A DNA stretch of 64,000 bases, taken from the NCBI RefSeq assembly GCF_029026145.1, contig NZ_CP119078.1, forward strand, positions 3,343,001-3,407,000, given 5' to 3'. This document shows positions 24,967 to 34,548 of the stretch, piece after piece (position 1 is the stretch's first letter; each line of letters opens with the position of its first letter). This DNA comes from Legionella cardiaca (GTDB lineage Bacteria; Pseudomonadota; Gammaproteobacteria; Legionellales; Legionellaceae). The position numbers were made by a program, and so were the translations under genes. The notes under the pieces are model-generated. The model made no database searches. It worked only from the letters and a program-made list of their open reading frames with translations, and was not told the origin of the DNA.

Positions 24967-26231
24967 GTGGTTTTCCTTTTGAATAATTCGCGAAAAACAG
25001 GATAAATATCGGCAACATTATCGATATTTTCCATAGCAAAATTAGGATAGTTATTGCGTACTTGCTGGTAGACCTCCCAAAGACTTTGATGATGACGTGG
25101 CATAATTTCTATATAAGCAAAATACTGCAATAAGGGCATAATTTTTTCTTGCAGCAGCTCTTGGCAATAAGGGGAGTCGGCATTCCAATTATCACCATCA
25201 GACGCTTGAGCAACGTAAATATTCCAGGCAGAGGGGGGGAAGCGCGCTTCAATAATCGATGATAACAATTCTAAAGCGCTGGAAACAACAGTACCTCCGG
25301 TTTCCCGTGAGTAGAAAAATTCTTCTTCATTGACTTCCTTAGCAGAAGTATGATGACGAATAAAAACGAGTTCTATTTTTTCGTAGTTTTTAGTTAAAAA
25401 GAGATATAGAAGAATAAAGAATCGTTTAGCAATATCTTTTTTAGCTTCATCCATGGAGCCAGAAACATCCATGACACAAAACATGACGGCTTGGGTTGAT
25501 GGAGAAGGTACGCGAACACGATTGTTGTAGCGCAAATCAATGGTATCGATAAAGGGAACGGCTTGAATTTTCTTTTTTAAAAAATCGATATCGCGCTTTA
25601 GGCGCAAAATATCAATTTTTTGAGCATTAGGATTTTCCTCAAGTTGTTTTAATTCTTCCTCAGCTTGACGTAACTGTCGTTTGTAAGGAGAGGCTAAGGC
25701 CATGCGACGTCCGGTGGCCTGGCGCATGGAGCGAACCACATTAATATTGGTGGGAATACCACTGCTTGTGACCCCGGCACGAATGGTTTTATAGGTTGTC
25801 ATCTTTGCCAATTCTTTTTTAATCAAATCGGGCAATTCCAAATCTTCGAAATACAAATCCAGAAATTCTTCTCGAGATAATTGGAAGACAAATTCATCCT
25901 CACCTTCACCAACATCGCTGGCTTGACCGCCACCACCGCCGCCATCCCCGCCTCCCGAGGGGCGTTTGATTCTATCACCTGTCATGAACTCATCATTACC
26001 GGGTAACACACGTTCGACATGCCCTCCATGACCGCGATAGAAGCGTGGTTCAGAGATATCCCGGGCGGGAATACTGATTTCTTCGCCTTGATCAATTTCA
26101 GTAATACTACGTTTACCAACGGCATCAGAAACTGCTCGTTTGATTTGATTTTTATAACGACGAAGAAAACGCTGGCGATTTACTGTGCTTTTTTTACCAG
26201 CGTTTAGCCGCCTATCAATTATCTGCGACAT
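24963..26231 (-). CDS. yeaH: YeaH/YhbH family protein (DUF444, VWA-like)
   Basis: A 422-residue protein with a Gly-rich linker (GGGDGGGGGGQASD) near 92-108 and a C-terminal von Willebrand A-like domain. The metal-ion site is CVMDVSGSMDEAKKD near 250 (Asp-x-Ser-x-Ser), followed by GGTVVSSALELL near 330. It is a presumed partner of the PrkA kinase in the stress operon. It lies 61 bases after prkA and overlaps spoVR. The Gly run is normal for the family. Confidence 0.93.
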   Translation of the reverse strand: MSQIIDRRLNAGKKSTVNRQRFLRRYKNQIKRAVSDAVGKRSITEIDQGEEISIPARDISEPRFYRGHGGHVERVLPGNDEFMTGDRIKRPSGGGDGGGGGGQASDVGEGEDEFVFQLSREEFLDLYFEDLELPDLIKKELAKMTTYKTIRAGVTSSGIPTNINVVRSMRQATGRRMALASPYKRQLRQAEEELKQLEENPNAQKIDILRLKRDIDFLKKKIQAVPFIDTIDLRYNNRVRVPSPSTQAVMFCVMDVSGSMDEAKKDIAKRFFILLYLFLTKNYEKIELVFIRHHTSAKEVNEEEFFYSRETGGTVVSSALELLSSIIEARFPPSAWNIYVAQASDGDNWNADSPYCQELLQEKIMPLLQYFAYIEIMPRHHQSLWEVYQQVRNNYPNFAMENIDNVADIYPVFRELFKRKTT

Positions 26232-26292
26232 AACTAGAATCCTTATTCATCGCTTATCTTAAAACTCCCACTGAGACAAGCTATGCATTTAG

Positions 26293-28224
26293 TTATTGTG
26301 ATTTGCGTACTCGCAAATACCATTCGCACAGTAACCGGACTTGCTTGCGGGTATAGCCTTTGTCTACCATGCGCGCAATAAATTCTTCATGTTTTTTCTT
26401 ATCATCTTCAGATGCTTTGGCATTGAAGGAAATCACAGGCAATAAATCCTCGGTATTCGTAAACATTTTTTTCTCAATTACGGTTTTTAATTTCTCATAA
26501 CTATTCCATACAGGATTTTTGCCATGATTATTAGCACGTGCGCGAAGCACAAAATTTACTACTTCATTGCGAAAGTCTTTTGGATTTGAAATTCCTGCCG
26601 GTTTTTCTATCTTCTCTAATTCAAGGTTTAATGAACCGCGATCAAAAATTTCACCAGTATCTGGATCTCGATAATCTTGATCCTGGATCCAAAAGTCAGC
26701 ATAAGTGATATATCTGTCAAAAATATTTTGCCCATATTCGGAATAAGATTCGAGATAAGCTGTTTGAATTTCTTTACCAATAAATTCCACGTATTTTGGT
26801 GTTAAAAATTCTTTCATAAAAGTTAAATATTTTTCGTGCAATTCTTGAGGAAATTGCTCTTGCTCAATTTGTCGCTCAAGAACGTATAATAAATGCACAG
26901 GATTGGCCGCAATTTCCGTGTGATCAAAATTAAATACTTTAGATAAGATCTTGAAAGCAAAACGAGTTGAAATTCCGCTCATTCCTTCATCAACACCGGC
27001 AAAATCCCGATACTCCTGGTAAGACTTGGCTTTGGGATCAGTGTCTTTTAAGCTTTCGCCATTATAAACACGCATTTTGGAATAAATACTTGAGTTTTGA
27101 GGTTCTTTCAAGCGCGTTAAAACTGAAAACTGCGCGAGCATGTCCAAAGTACCTGGTGCACAGGGGGCTTCTTTAAGTGAGCTATGGTCCACAAGCTTTT
27201 TATAGATCTTCAATTCTTCAGAAACACGCAAGCAATAGGGCACTTTCACAATATTGATACGATCAATGAAGGCTTCATTATTTTTATTATTACGGAAAGT
27301 TTGCCATTCAGCTTCGTTAGAGTGCGCAAGAATGATGCCTTCAAAAGGAATTGCCGATAACCCTTCGGTTGCATTGTAGTTGCCTTCTTGCGTAGCTGTC
27401 AGCAAAGGATGCAACACCTTAATGGGTGCTTTAAACATTTCTACGAATTCCAGCAAACCGCGGTTTGCACGGCATAAACCACCAGAATAACTGTAGGCAT
27501 CTGGGTCATCCTGAGAGAACTCTTCTAATTTACGAATATCAACTTTACCGACAAGTGAAGAAATATCTTGGTTGTTTTCATCACCGGGTTCGGTCTTGGC
27601 GATAGCTATCTGTTTTAAGCGAGAAGGTTTAATTTTGATGACTTTGAATTGACTAATATCACCATTAAATTCTTGTAAGCGTTTGACAGCCCAGGGAGAC
27701 ATGACATAACGCAAATGTCGCGTTGGGATGCCGAAGCGCTCAAACAATATTTCACCATCTTCTTCAGGGTTAAATAAAGAGAGAGGCGAGTCAAATACCG
27801 GTGAGCCTTTAATGGCATAAAAAGGTGTCTTTTGCATTAAATCTTTTAATTTTTCTGCAAGTGAAGATTTACCGCCACCAACAGGTCCTAAGAGATATAG
27901 AACCTGTTTGGTTTCTTCAAGTCCTTGGGCGGAGTGTTTCAAAAATCCTACGATTTGCTCAATAGGTTCCTCCATTCCAAAAAATTCTTTAAACACTGGA
28001 TATTGATGAATAACCTTATTTGAGAAAAGTCGAGATAAAACCGGATCGTGGCGAGTATCAATGCGTTCGGGTTCACCAATAGCCATTAAAAGACGTTCAG
28101 CTGGATTGGCGTAGGCAGAAGGATCTGTGCGACACAACTCCAGGTAATCGTTGAGGGTTAATTCTTCCTCTTTGTTGTCAACAAAGCGTTGAGTGTAACC
28201 CGTTAAAAAATCATGTGTATTCAT
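26293..28224 (-). CDS. prkA: PrkA/YeaG serine protein kinase
   Basis: A 643-residue AAA+-like protein kinase with the Walker A loop GPVGGGKSSLAEKL near 113-126, the family segment GLCRANRGLLEFVEMFK near 245, and a C-terminal PrkA domain. E. coli YeaG is a Ser/Thr kinase that shapes the response to nitrogen or carbon starvation. Length and N-terminus (MNTHDFLTGYTQRF) are typical, and the operon order prkA-yeaH-spoVR matches other proteobacteria. It diverges from pepN across 186 bases. Confidence 0.95.
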   Translation of the reverse strand: MNTHDFLTGYTQRFVDNKEEELTLNDYLELCRTDPSAYANPAERLLMAIGEPERIDTRHDPVLSRLFSNKVIHQYPVFKEFFGMEEPIEQIVGFLKHSAQGLEETKQVLYLLGPVGGGKSSLAEKLKDLMQKTPFYAIKGSPVFDSPLSLFNPEEDGEILFERFGIPTRHLRYVMSPWAVKRLQEFNGDISQFKVIKIKPSRLKQIAIAKTEPGDENNQDISSLVGKVDIRKLEEFSQDDPDAYSYSGGLCRANRGLLEFVEMFKAPIKVLHPLLTATQEGNYNATEGLSAIPFEGIILAHSNEAEWQTFRNNKNNEAFIDRINIVKVPYCLRVSEELKIYKKLVDHSSLKEAPCAPGTLDMLAQFSVLTRLKEPQNSSIYSKMRVYNGESLKDTDPKAKSYQEYRDFAGVDEGMSGISTRFAFKILSKVFNFDHTEIAANPVHLLYVLERQIEQEQFPQELHEKYLTFMKEFLTPKYVEFIGKEIQTAYLESYSEYGQNIFDRYITYADFWIQDQDYRDPDTGEIFDRGSLNLELEKIEKPAGISNPKDFRNEVVNFVLRARANNHGKNPVWNSYEKLKTVIEKKMFTNTEDLLPVISFNAKASEDDKKKHEEFIARMVDKGYTRKQVRLLCEWYLRVRKSQ

Positions 28225-28410
28225 AAGTCATCCCCTTTTACTAATCCCTGCCTCTGGGAAAACAGCTTAGCTTTCTTCTAACTCAAATTTTTGCATTTCG
28301 CCCGTAAAAGCGAGACACTATCTAAATTTATTATAGCCAGAAATTTAATAACAAATTCAAACTATTATTTTATTATTTTTAAATTCATATCAAGATCCGG
28401 AGCAAAGTCC

Positions 28411-30993
28411 ATGCCAGACACGACCATTTACTTGAAAGATTATCAACCTCCTGTTTTTTCGGTAAAAAATGTTGACCTCAATTTTGATTTATACGATGAC
28501 CATGCATTAGTCACAAGCTCTTTAAAACTACAACGTCAACATCAAGGGGCTTTACAGTTGTATGGTGATGAGTTGGAGCTTGTTAGTATCCATATGAATA
28601 ATACGCAGCTTAATAATGCCAATTATCTTTTAGACGAAGGTAATTTAATCATCAAGAACTGCCCAGACGAAGTGGAACTAAAGATTGTGACGCGAATCCG
28701 TCCACAAGAAAATACTAAATTATCTGGTCTTTACCGCTCAAATCACCTTTTTTGTACGCAGTGTGAGGCAGAGGGTTTCAGGCGAATGACTTTTTTCCCT
28801 GATAGACCAGATGTGCTTGCAGCTTACAGCACAAGAATTACCGCGGCTAAAGAAACCTATCCTGTTTTGCTTTCTAACGGTAATTTAATTGATTCTGGTG
28901 ATTTGGAGAATGGACGACATTGGGTGCAATGGCAAGATCCGTTCAAAAAGCCATCTTATTTGTTTGCTCTGGTAGCTGGTGATTTAGCCTGCGTTCAAGA
29001 CAAATTTAAAACCCGTTCTGGTAAAGAAGTTGATTTAAAGATCTATGTGGAACCCGGTAATGAGGATAAATGCGCGCATGCCATGGCCTCATTAAAGCGT
29101 GCAATGAGTTGGGATGAAGAAGTTTTTGGGCGTGAATATGATCTTGGCATTTTTATGATTGTTGCGGTCAGTGATTTCAATATGGGCGCTATGGAGAACA
29201 AAGGATTAAATATTTTTAACTCCAAATATATTTTAGCGCGACCCGATACGGCAACTGATCAAGACTTTGCAGATATTGAAGGGGTTGTTGGCCATGAATA
29301 TTTCCATAATTGGACGGGAAACCGGATTACTTGTCGTGATTGGTTCCAATTAAGTTTAAAAGAAGGATTGACCGTTTTTCGTGATCAAGAATTTTCTCGT
29401 GATATGAATTCTCGTGATGTGAATCGTATTCTTGATGTGAAGGTATTGCGTAATACTCAATTTCCAGAAGATGCAGGAGCGATGGCCCATCCAGTAAGAC
29501 CAGAGTCTTACCAGGAAATTAATAATTTTTATACAGCTACTGTTTATAATAAGGGCGCAGAAGTTATTCGCATGCAACATACACTGTTAGGCAAAGAAGG
29601 TTTTCGTCGCGGTATGGATTTATATTTTGATCGTCATGATGGTCAAGCGGTGACGATTGATGATTTTGTTGCCGCCATGGAAGATGCTAACAAGGTTGAT
29701 TTTACACAGTTCAAACGTTGGTATAGTCAGGCAGGAACACCCGAAGTTCATGTTACTAAAGAATTTAAAAATGGCACTCTGAAGCTTAACTTTGTGCAAT
29801 CCTGTCCGCCAACGCCGGAGTCTGCCGATAAAAAACCTTTTCATATTCCCATTCGCATCGCACTATTTACCCGAAGCGGCAAGCGTTTGCCGCTTGCAAA
29901 TGAGGTGATTGAATTACGCGAGATTAAAGAAACCGTTAGTTTTACTGATTTAAAAGAAGAGCCTATTGTTTCTTTGTTACGCGATTTTTCCGCACCTATT
30001 AAGCTATTTTTAGAGGCTAAAGAGGATGAGTTGCTTGCTTTGCTACGTTTTGAGTCCGATGGTTTTGCCAAATGGGATGCTGCTCAGCGTTTAGCGCTGG
30101 CTTGTATAACTCGTTATTTTAATAGTCCACGACAAGAATGGTCTATTCCTGCCCCTTTACTTGCCGCCTATCGTCATGTTCTATTAGATGAGACACTCGA
30201 TTCGGCTCTGCGTGCTGAAATTCTAACGCCCCCTGCTTTTGAAGAGGTTGCCGCAGCCTTGCCTACTGTTGATGTGGATGTGGTTGAAGCCGCTCGTGAT
30301 TTTTTCCGGGCGGCGTTGGGCGGTCATTTATTTGAAGACGCTTATGCAACCTATCAGCGTTTATGGGAAATTGAAGATCATGCCATGCATGCTCGCGCTT
30401 ATGGGCAAAGACAATTACGTAATTGCTGCTTATGGTTGATGATGAAAGCAAATGAGAAGCGCACACTACATTTATGTCAGCAGCAATTTATCAAATCACT
30501 TACCATGACTGATCAGATAGCAAGTTTTGCCCTGCTTAATAATTGCTCTCAAAGTTCGGCAAGAGAACAAGCCATTGATAATTTTTATACTCAATGGTCG
30601 CAGGACGAATTAGTGATGGATAAATGGTTTGCAATCCAGGCAAGCAGTGAATTGCCAGATACCTTGGCACGCGTCAAAGTATTGCTGCAACATCCTGCTT
30701 TTACTATTAAAAATCCAAATAAAGTAAGGGCCTTGATTGGTGCTTTTTGCCAAGCCAACCCACGTAATTTTCATGCGAAAGATGGAAGTGGTTATGCTTT
30801 CCTGGCCGAAATGATAGCGAAGTTAGATAAAATAAACCCACAAATCACGGCAAGGTTGGCCACCCCCTTTACGCGTTGGCGACGATATGATTCAAAAAGG
30901 CAAGAACTAATAAAAAAAGAATTAAAGCAATTAGCTTCGCTTGATTTATCACGTGATTTGCGAGAAGTTGTCGCTAAAAGTTTAGTGGTTTAG
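28411..30993 (+). CDS. pepN: Aminopeptidase N (M1 family)
   Basis: Start at ATG 28411, preceded by GGAG nine bases upstream; the longer frame from 28291 lacks a ribosome site. The resulting 860 residues are close to E. coli PepN (870). Motifs: the substrate-binding GAMENKGL near 260 and zinc/catalytic HEYFHNWTGNR near 294 with the third ligand in LKEGLTVF. PepN is a cytosolic zinc enzyme that removes N-terminal residues from peptides during protein turnover. Monocistronic by context. Confidence 0.96.
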   Translation: MPDTTIYLKDYQPPVFSVKNVDLNFDLYDDHALVTSSLKLQRQHQGALQLYGDELELVSIHMNNTQLNNANYLLDEGNLIIKNCPDEVELKIVTRIRPQENTKLSGLYRSNHLFCTQCEAEGFRRMTFFPDRPDVLAAYSTRITAAKETYPVLLSNGNLIDSGDLENGRHWVQWQDPFKKPSYLFALVAGDLACVQDKFKTRSGKEVDLKIYVEPGNEDKCAHAMASLKRAMSWDEEVFGREYDLGIFMIVAVSDFNMGAMENKGLNIFNSKYILARPDTATDQDFADIEGVVGHEYFHNWTGNRITCRDWFQLSLKEGLTVFRDQEFSRDMNSRDVNRILDVKVLRNTQFPEDAGAMAHPVRPESYQEINNFYTATVYNKGAEVIRMQHTLLGKEGFRRGMDLYFDRHDGQAVTIDDFVAAMEDANKVDFTQFKRWYSQAGTPEVHVTKEFKNGTLKLNFVQSCPPTPESADKKPFHIPIRIALFTRSGKRLPLANEVIELREIKETVSFTDLKEEPIVSLLRDFSAPIKLFLEAKEDELLALLRFESDGFAKWDAAQRLALACITRYFNSPRQEWSIPAPLLAAYRHVLLDETLDSALRAEILTPPAFEEVAAALPTVDVDVVEAARDFFRAALGGHLFEDAYATYQRLWEIEDHAMHARAYGQRQLRNCCLWLMMKANEKRTLHLCQQQFIKSLTMTDQIASFALLNNCSQSSAREQAIDNFYTQWSQDELVMDKWFAIQASSELPDTLARVKVLLQHPAFTIKNPNKVRALIGAFCQANPRNFHAKDGSGYAFLAEMIAKLDKINPQITARLATPFTRWRRYDSKRQELIKKELKQLASLDLSRDLREVVAKSLVV

Positions 30994-31137
30994 TTTAAGC
31001 GATAAATTGGTTGTGCATGGTAAATTATTGGCTTTACTGTGCACGCATAAAAATTGCTCTTGTTTGATAATATTTAATCACAGTCCTATACTTGTGAAGA
31101 TAGATGCTTTATATATATGCTCTAGCAAGGAGATGAT

Positions 31138-31647
31138 ATGAATCAGCAATATTTAGAGCAATGGAGTGAAATAGCAAAGCATATTCAACAACCATTTCAA
31201 GCAATGCTTGACCTTAATGTAAAAACCTTACGAAATTTTAAATTTTTAAAGCCAGAGGATTTGGCTGCCATAAAAAATCCCGAGGAATTTATAGAAAAGC
31301 AAGTGAGTATCGCTATTGAAAATGGTCATAAAGCACTTGATTATTTCCAACAATCATTTGCAATATTCGAACAAACTTTGCAGCCACTTACAGACGATAA
31401 TCAACGCTCACAGACAGTTCAAAATCCGGCATCATTGACGAGTCCAGCAAAATTAGCAGGACTCCCAGCAAAAACAGCAATGAGTTTAGCGGAATCCGTT
31501 TTGGACTGGGGCAATATGGATATATTTGATCCTAGAAAAATAATGATGGAGATAGCAAATTTTTCATTACCCCCAACCAGTTCGGAAAAAGTAAAACCTG
31601 CTTCTGCTACAAAAGCTAAACTCGTTAAAAAACTAAAAAAACATTAA
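31138..31647 (+). CDS. Phasin family protein
   Basis: A 169-residue amphipathic helical protein with the phasin pattern: NQQYLEQWSEIAKHIQQPF at the start, Phe-Leu-Lys-Pro-Glu-Asp in the middle, and a lysine/alanine-rich C-terminal tail (SATKAKLVKKLKKH) as in other granule-associated proteins. Phasins coat polyhydroxybutyrate granules, a carbon store that Legionella accumulates in the transmissive phase. AAGGAGATGATATG gives a strong ribosome site. No phaC or phaB is nearby, so the link to PHB is by family only. Confidence 0.85.
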   Translation: MNQQYLEQWSEIAKHIQQPFQAMLDLNVKTLRNFKFLKPEDLAAIKNPEEFIEKQVSIAIENGHKALDYFQQSFAIFEQTLQPLTDDNQRSQTVQNPASLTSPAKLAGLPAKTAMSLAESVLDWGNMDIFDPRKIMMEIANFSLPPTSSEKVKPASATKAKLVKKLKKH

Positions 31648-31765
31648 TGCTTGCTGCAATTTATCTTAAGCTGCAAATTGATGATGGATTAAATTCGTGA
31701 GAGAAATAAATATCTGAGCAAATAATGATCATCGTTATCTTTATTAAGGATAGGCATATTAACAA

Positions 31766-32989
31766 ATGAAAAACTCAATGATAACTCTCATGGCTCGTCA
31801 AGCTATACACGACAAGGAGGGAGTTGTCAAAGCTTATGAATTGCTTTACAGAGATGGGTGGTCAGTTGCTTCGCAGGTTGACAATAGCGACATGAATGCA
31901 GGTGATCGAGCTACTTCATCGATTATCACCCAATTATTCACAAATTTAGATATTAATGAGGTTATTGGTAACAAATCCGCATTTATTAATTTTACCTATA
32001 ATCACCTGGTAAATGAAATCCCTAAATTGCTGCCAAAAGATAGGATTATTATCGAGGTAATAGAAGATATACCTATCAACAATCAATTAATTCATAGCTT
32101 GATTGTTTTGCATAAAGCAGGATATAGGATTGCTCTGGATGACTTTATTTATAAAGAGCAGGCTGCTCCTCTGATTCAAATTGCCGATATTATTAAAATA
32201 GATGTGCTACATCAAAATAAACAACAAATCGAATGCCAACTTGCCTCGCTAAAAGATTTCCATGGAAAACTTCTTGCTGAGAAAATAGAGAGTAGAAGCC
32301 AATTTCAGGATTGTATTGACTTGGGATTTGATTATTTTCAAGGTTTTTTCCTCAATCAACCTGACTTGGTAAGAGGACAAGCTCTTAGTGAAAATAAAAT
32401 GCATTTAGTAAGATTATTCAATGAAGTAAATAATCCAAGAACAACGATTAAACAGATTGAAGAGATAATCTTACAGATCCCTAAACTTAGTTATCGCATT
32501 TTACGTGTGGTTAATTCTGTTTCTTTGTATAAAGGAACGAAAATTGAATCATTAGTTGATGCAATTAAATATTTAGGGCTTTTTCAGGTACGCAACTGGT
32601 TGATTCTTCTTCTACTATCAAGTACTGATAACGTGGAGCTGGACTTACTTGAACGTACGCTGATTCGCGCAAAAATGTGTGAAGAACTTGCTAAAATCAA
32701 CAATGTTAATCCTCATCTTGCATATACCGTAGGCATTTTTTCTACATTGGAGGCAATTTTTCATGAGCCAATGGCTTCTTTATTGGCTAAAATTCAACTA
32801 AGTAGTCAACTTAACGATGCACTACTTTATCTCGAGGGTGAGTTAGGGAAAATTTTAAAATTAGTCGTTGATTATGAAACTGCAAATTTTAAACAATTAG
32901 AATTTGCCGCAATTGGCAGCCATTTACTGACAGCTATTTATCTTAGAAGCGTTAAGTATTCCCTAGAAATTACAAGATTAATCCTCTAG
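31766..32989 (+). CDS. EAL-HDOD signalling protein (YuxH type)
   Basis: A 407-residue protein with an EAL-like domain at about 1-200 and an HDOD domain at about 205-400. EAL traces: AYELLYRDG near 24, IIEVIED near 95, IALDDFIYKEQ near 125, IIKIDVL near 145, AEKIES near 172 and FDYFQGFFLNQP near 190. Several catalytic acids remain, but the DDFGTG loop is replaced by DDFIYKEQ, as in other YuxH proteins, so c-di-GMP hydrolysis is doubtful. The HDOD part (KLSYRILRVVNSV, then DAIKYLGLFQVRNW) is typical. It is probably a c-di-GMP-linked scaffold or binding protein. Convergent with the next gene. Confidence 0.88.
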   Translation: MKNSMITLMARQAIHDKEGVVKAYELLYRDGWSVASQVDNSDMNAGDRATSSIITQLFTNLDINEVIGNKSAFINFTYNHLVNEIPKLLPKDRIIIEVIEDIPINNQLIHSLIVLHKAGYRIALDDFIYKEQAAPLIQIADIIKIDVLHQNKQQIECQLASLKDFHGKLLAEKIESRSQFQDCIDLGFDYFQGFFLNQPDLVRGQALSENKMHLVRLFNEVNNPRTTIKQIEEIILQIPKLSYRILRVVNSVSLYKGTKIESLVDAIKYLGLFQVRNWLILLLLSSTDNVELDLLERTLIRAKMCEELAKINNVNPHLAYTVGIFSTLEAIFHEPMASLLAKIQLSSQLNDALLYLEGELGKILKLVVDYETANFKQLEFAAIGSHLLTAIYLRSVKYSLEITRLIL

Positions 32990-33003
32990 TTAATTATAAA
33001 ATT

Positions 33004-33771
33004 TCACTTTAGAGAAAAGGACTGGAGTTCTTTAATGATTTGCCCTTGACTATCAGCAAGTCCAATTCCAATTGCCATTGCCTTGGCTTGAATACCACCG
33101 GGATGGTGTTTATTAAATTTATCTATTATGGGGCGTAAGATTGATTGCAGCTCGATTGCTTCTCGTTGAGTTAAATGCTCTGCAGCCAAAATGGAAAAAT
33201 GAGGCGAGAAATTTTTAAACACCGTTGGACTACCAAAACGCTTAAACAGGGCGCACTTATTCTTATCATGTTCAGCCCACGAAGGAATTTTTGCCTGTTT
33301 ATCCCGCAAGGACATTAGCTCAATTACGAATTGATTGCTTAATCGTTGCAAATGCTCATTGTTTATAACAAATAGCATGGTATACATACTTGGACTTGTT
33401 TCAATTATTGTAGTTTTAACGAGAATGGGACTTGTTTGTTTGGCTAGCATTTGGGTGCGATTAATAATTTGTTCTATCTGGCTTTGGTTATAATGGGTTA
33501 AATACAAGGTAATATGTAAGGGATGCTGTTGGAGAAAAGGTGTTAAATGGTAATCAGAGAGAATGTTTTTCTTACTAAGAGAAGAGTTAAACTCTTTGAT
33601 GAGATCTTTGATAGCATTGTTGGCAGGGAATTTAAGATAAACATTCACCGATACGGACGATGTTTGCCCTGCGAAGGCGTTAATGACTTCTAAAAACAGG
33701 AGTCCTAGACATAAATTTAAGAGAATACAATGCAAAATCTTTTTGCGGTTATGGGTAATCCTATTGCCCAC
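33004..33771 (-). CDS. Exported 2H-phosphoesterase-like protein
   Basis: A 255-residue protein with an N-terminal hydrophobic signal (LHCILLNLCLGLLFLEVINAFAG) and two His-x-Thr/Ser motifs about 110 residues apart: PLHITLYL near 85 and SPHFSILA near 195. That spacing and strand context are the signature of the 2H phosphoesterase (LigT/cyclic phosphodiesterase) superfamily. Members cut or join 2'-5' or cyclic phosphate bonds in RNA or nucleotides. An exported member is unusual. Its 5' end overlaps the start of aroE by 42 bases on the other strand. A start further in (TTG 33735) would shrink but not remove the overlap. Confidence 0.65.
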   Translation of the reverse strand: MGNRITHNRKKILHCILLNLCLGLLFLEVINAFAGQTSSVSVNVYLKFPANNAIKDLIKEFNSSLSKKNILSDYHLTPFLQQHPLHITLYLTHYNQSQIEQIINRTQMLAKQTSPILVKTTIIETSPSMYTMLFVINNEHLQRLSNQFVIELMSLRDKQAKIPSWAEHDKNKCALFKRFGSPTVFKNFSPHFSILAAEHLTQREAIELQSILRPIIDKFNKHHPGGIQAKAMAIGIGLADSQGQIIKELQSFSLK

Positions 33772-34548
33772 AGTTTATCTCCAGTGATTCATCACCGCTT
33801 TGCTGAACAAACGGGTCAGCAGCTCGTTTATGAAAAAATATTGGTTGATGAAGGCTTATTTGAGACAAGAGTATCTAATTTTTTTGCCGCTGGAGGCAAG
33901 GGATTAAATGTTACTTTACCGTTTAAACAACATGCTTTCTCCATGGCTAAGGTGAGAACTTCTCGTTGTCTTCAGGCAAAGGCTGCTAATACTTTATGGA
34001 TGCAAGAAGGGTTGTTACATGCAGATAATACAGATGGTATTGGCCTCATAAGAGATTTAGTTCATTATCTTAATCTAGAGGATAAGCGGGTACTTTTATT
34101 GGGGGCGGGGGGCGCTGCAAGAGGTGTAATTGGTCCTTTATTAGAGTCAGGCCTTACTAATTTAACTTTGACAAATCGCACAGTAGAAAAAGCTCAGGCT
34201 TTACAACGTGATTTCGCAAAGATTGCTTATTGTTATTGGGAGGAGCTAAGAGAGCAAGGGTATTTTGATTTAATTATCAATGCTACTTCTTCTAGTTTGG
34301 CAAAAGAGACTATTAATTTGCCTCTTGAGATTTTACAACCCGCTACCTACTGCTATGACATGGCTTATAATTCCCAGAGTGTGACTCCTTTTGTTAATTG
34401 GGCTCATGAGCATGGTTGTAAGAGTACCGATGGGTTAGGCATGCTGGTTGAACAAGCGGCAGAGGCTTTCTTTATTTGGCATGGCGTTAGGCCTGAAACT
34501 CGAGATATACTTGCTGAATTGCGTGCTAATCAGCAAAAAACTTGCTGA
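33730..34548 (+). CDS. aroE: Shikimate dehydrogenase
   Basis: A 272-residue NADPH-dependent enzyme for the fourth chorismate-pathway step (3-dehydroshikimate to shikimate). Motifs: GNPIAHSLSP at 9-18 for substrate binding, NVTLPFKQ near 60 with the catalytic Lys, ADNTDGIGL near 100 with the catalytic Asp, the nucleotide loop GAGGAARG near 126, and NRTVEKA near 148. Length and start are normal. Its 3' end overlaps the convergent patatin gene by 23 bases and its 5' end overlaps the 2H-like gene, a very compact locus. Confidence 0.96.
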   Translation: MQNLFAVMGNPIAHSLSPVIHHRFAEQTGQQLVYEKILVDEGLFETRVSNFFAAGGKGLNVTLPFKQHAFSMAKVRTSRCLQAKAANTLWMQEGLLHADNTDGIGLIRDLVHYLNLEDKRVLLLGAGGAARGVIGPLLESGLTNLTLTNRTVEKAQALQRDFAKIAYCYWEELREQGYFDLIINATSSSLAKETINLPLEILQPATYCYDMAYNSQSVTPFVNWAHEHGCKSTDGLGMLVEQAAEAFFIWHGVRPETRDILAELRANQQKTC

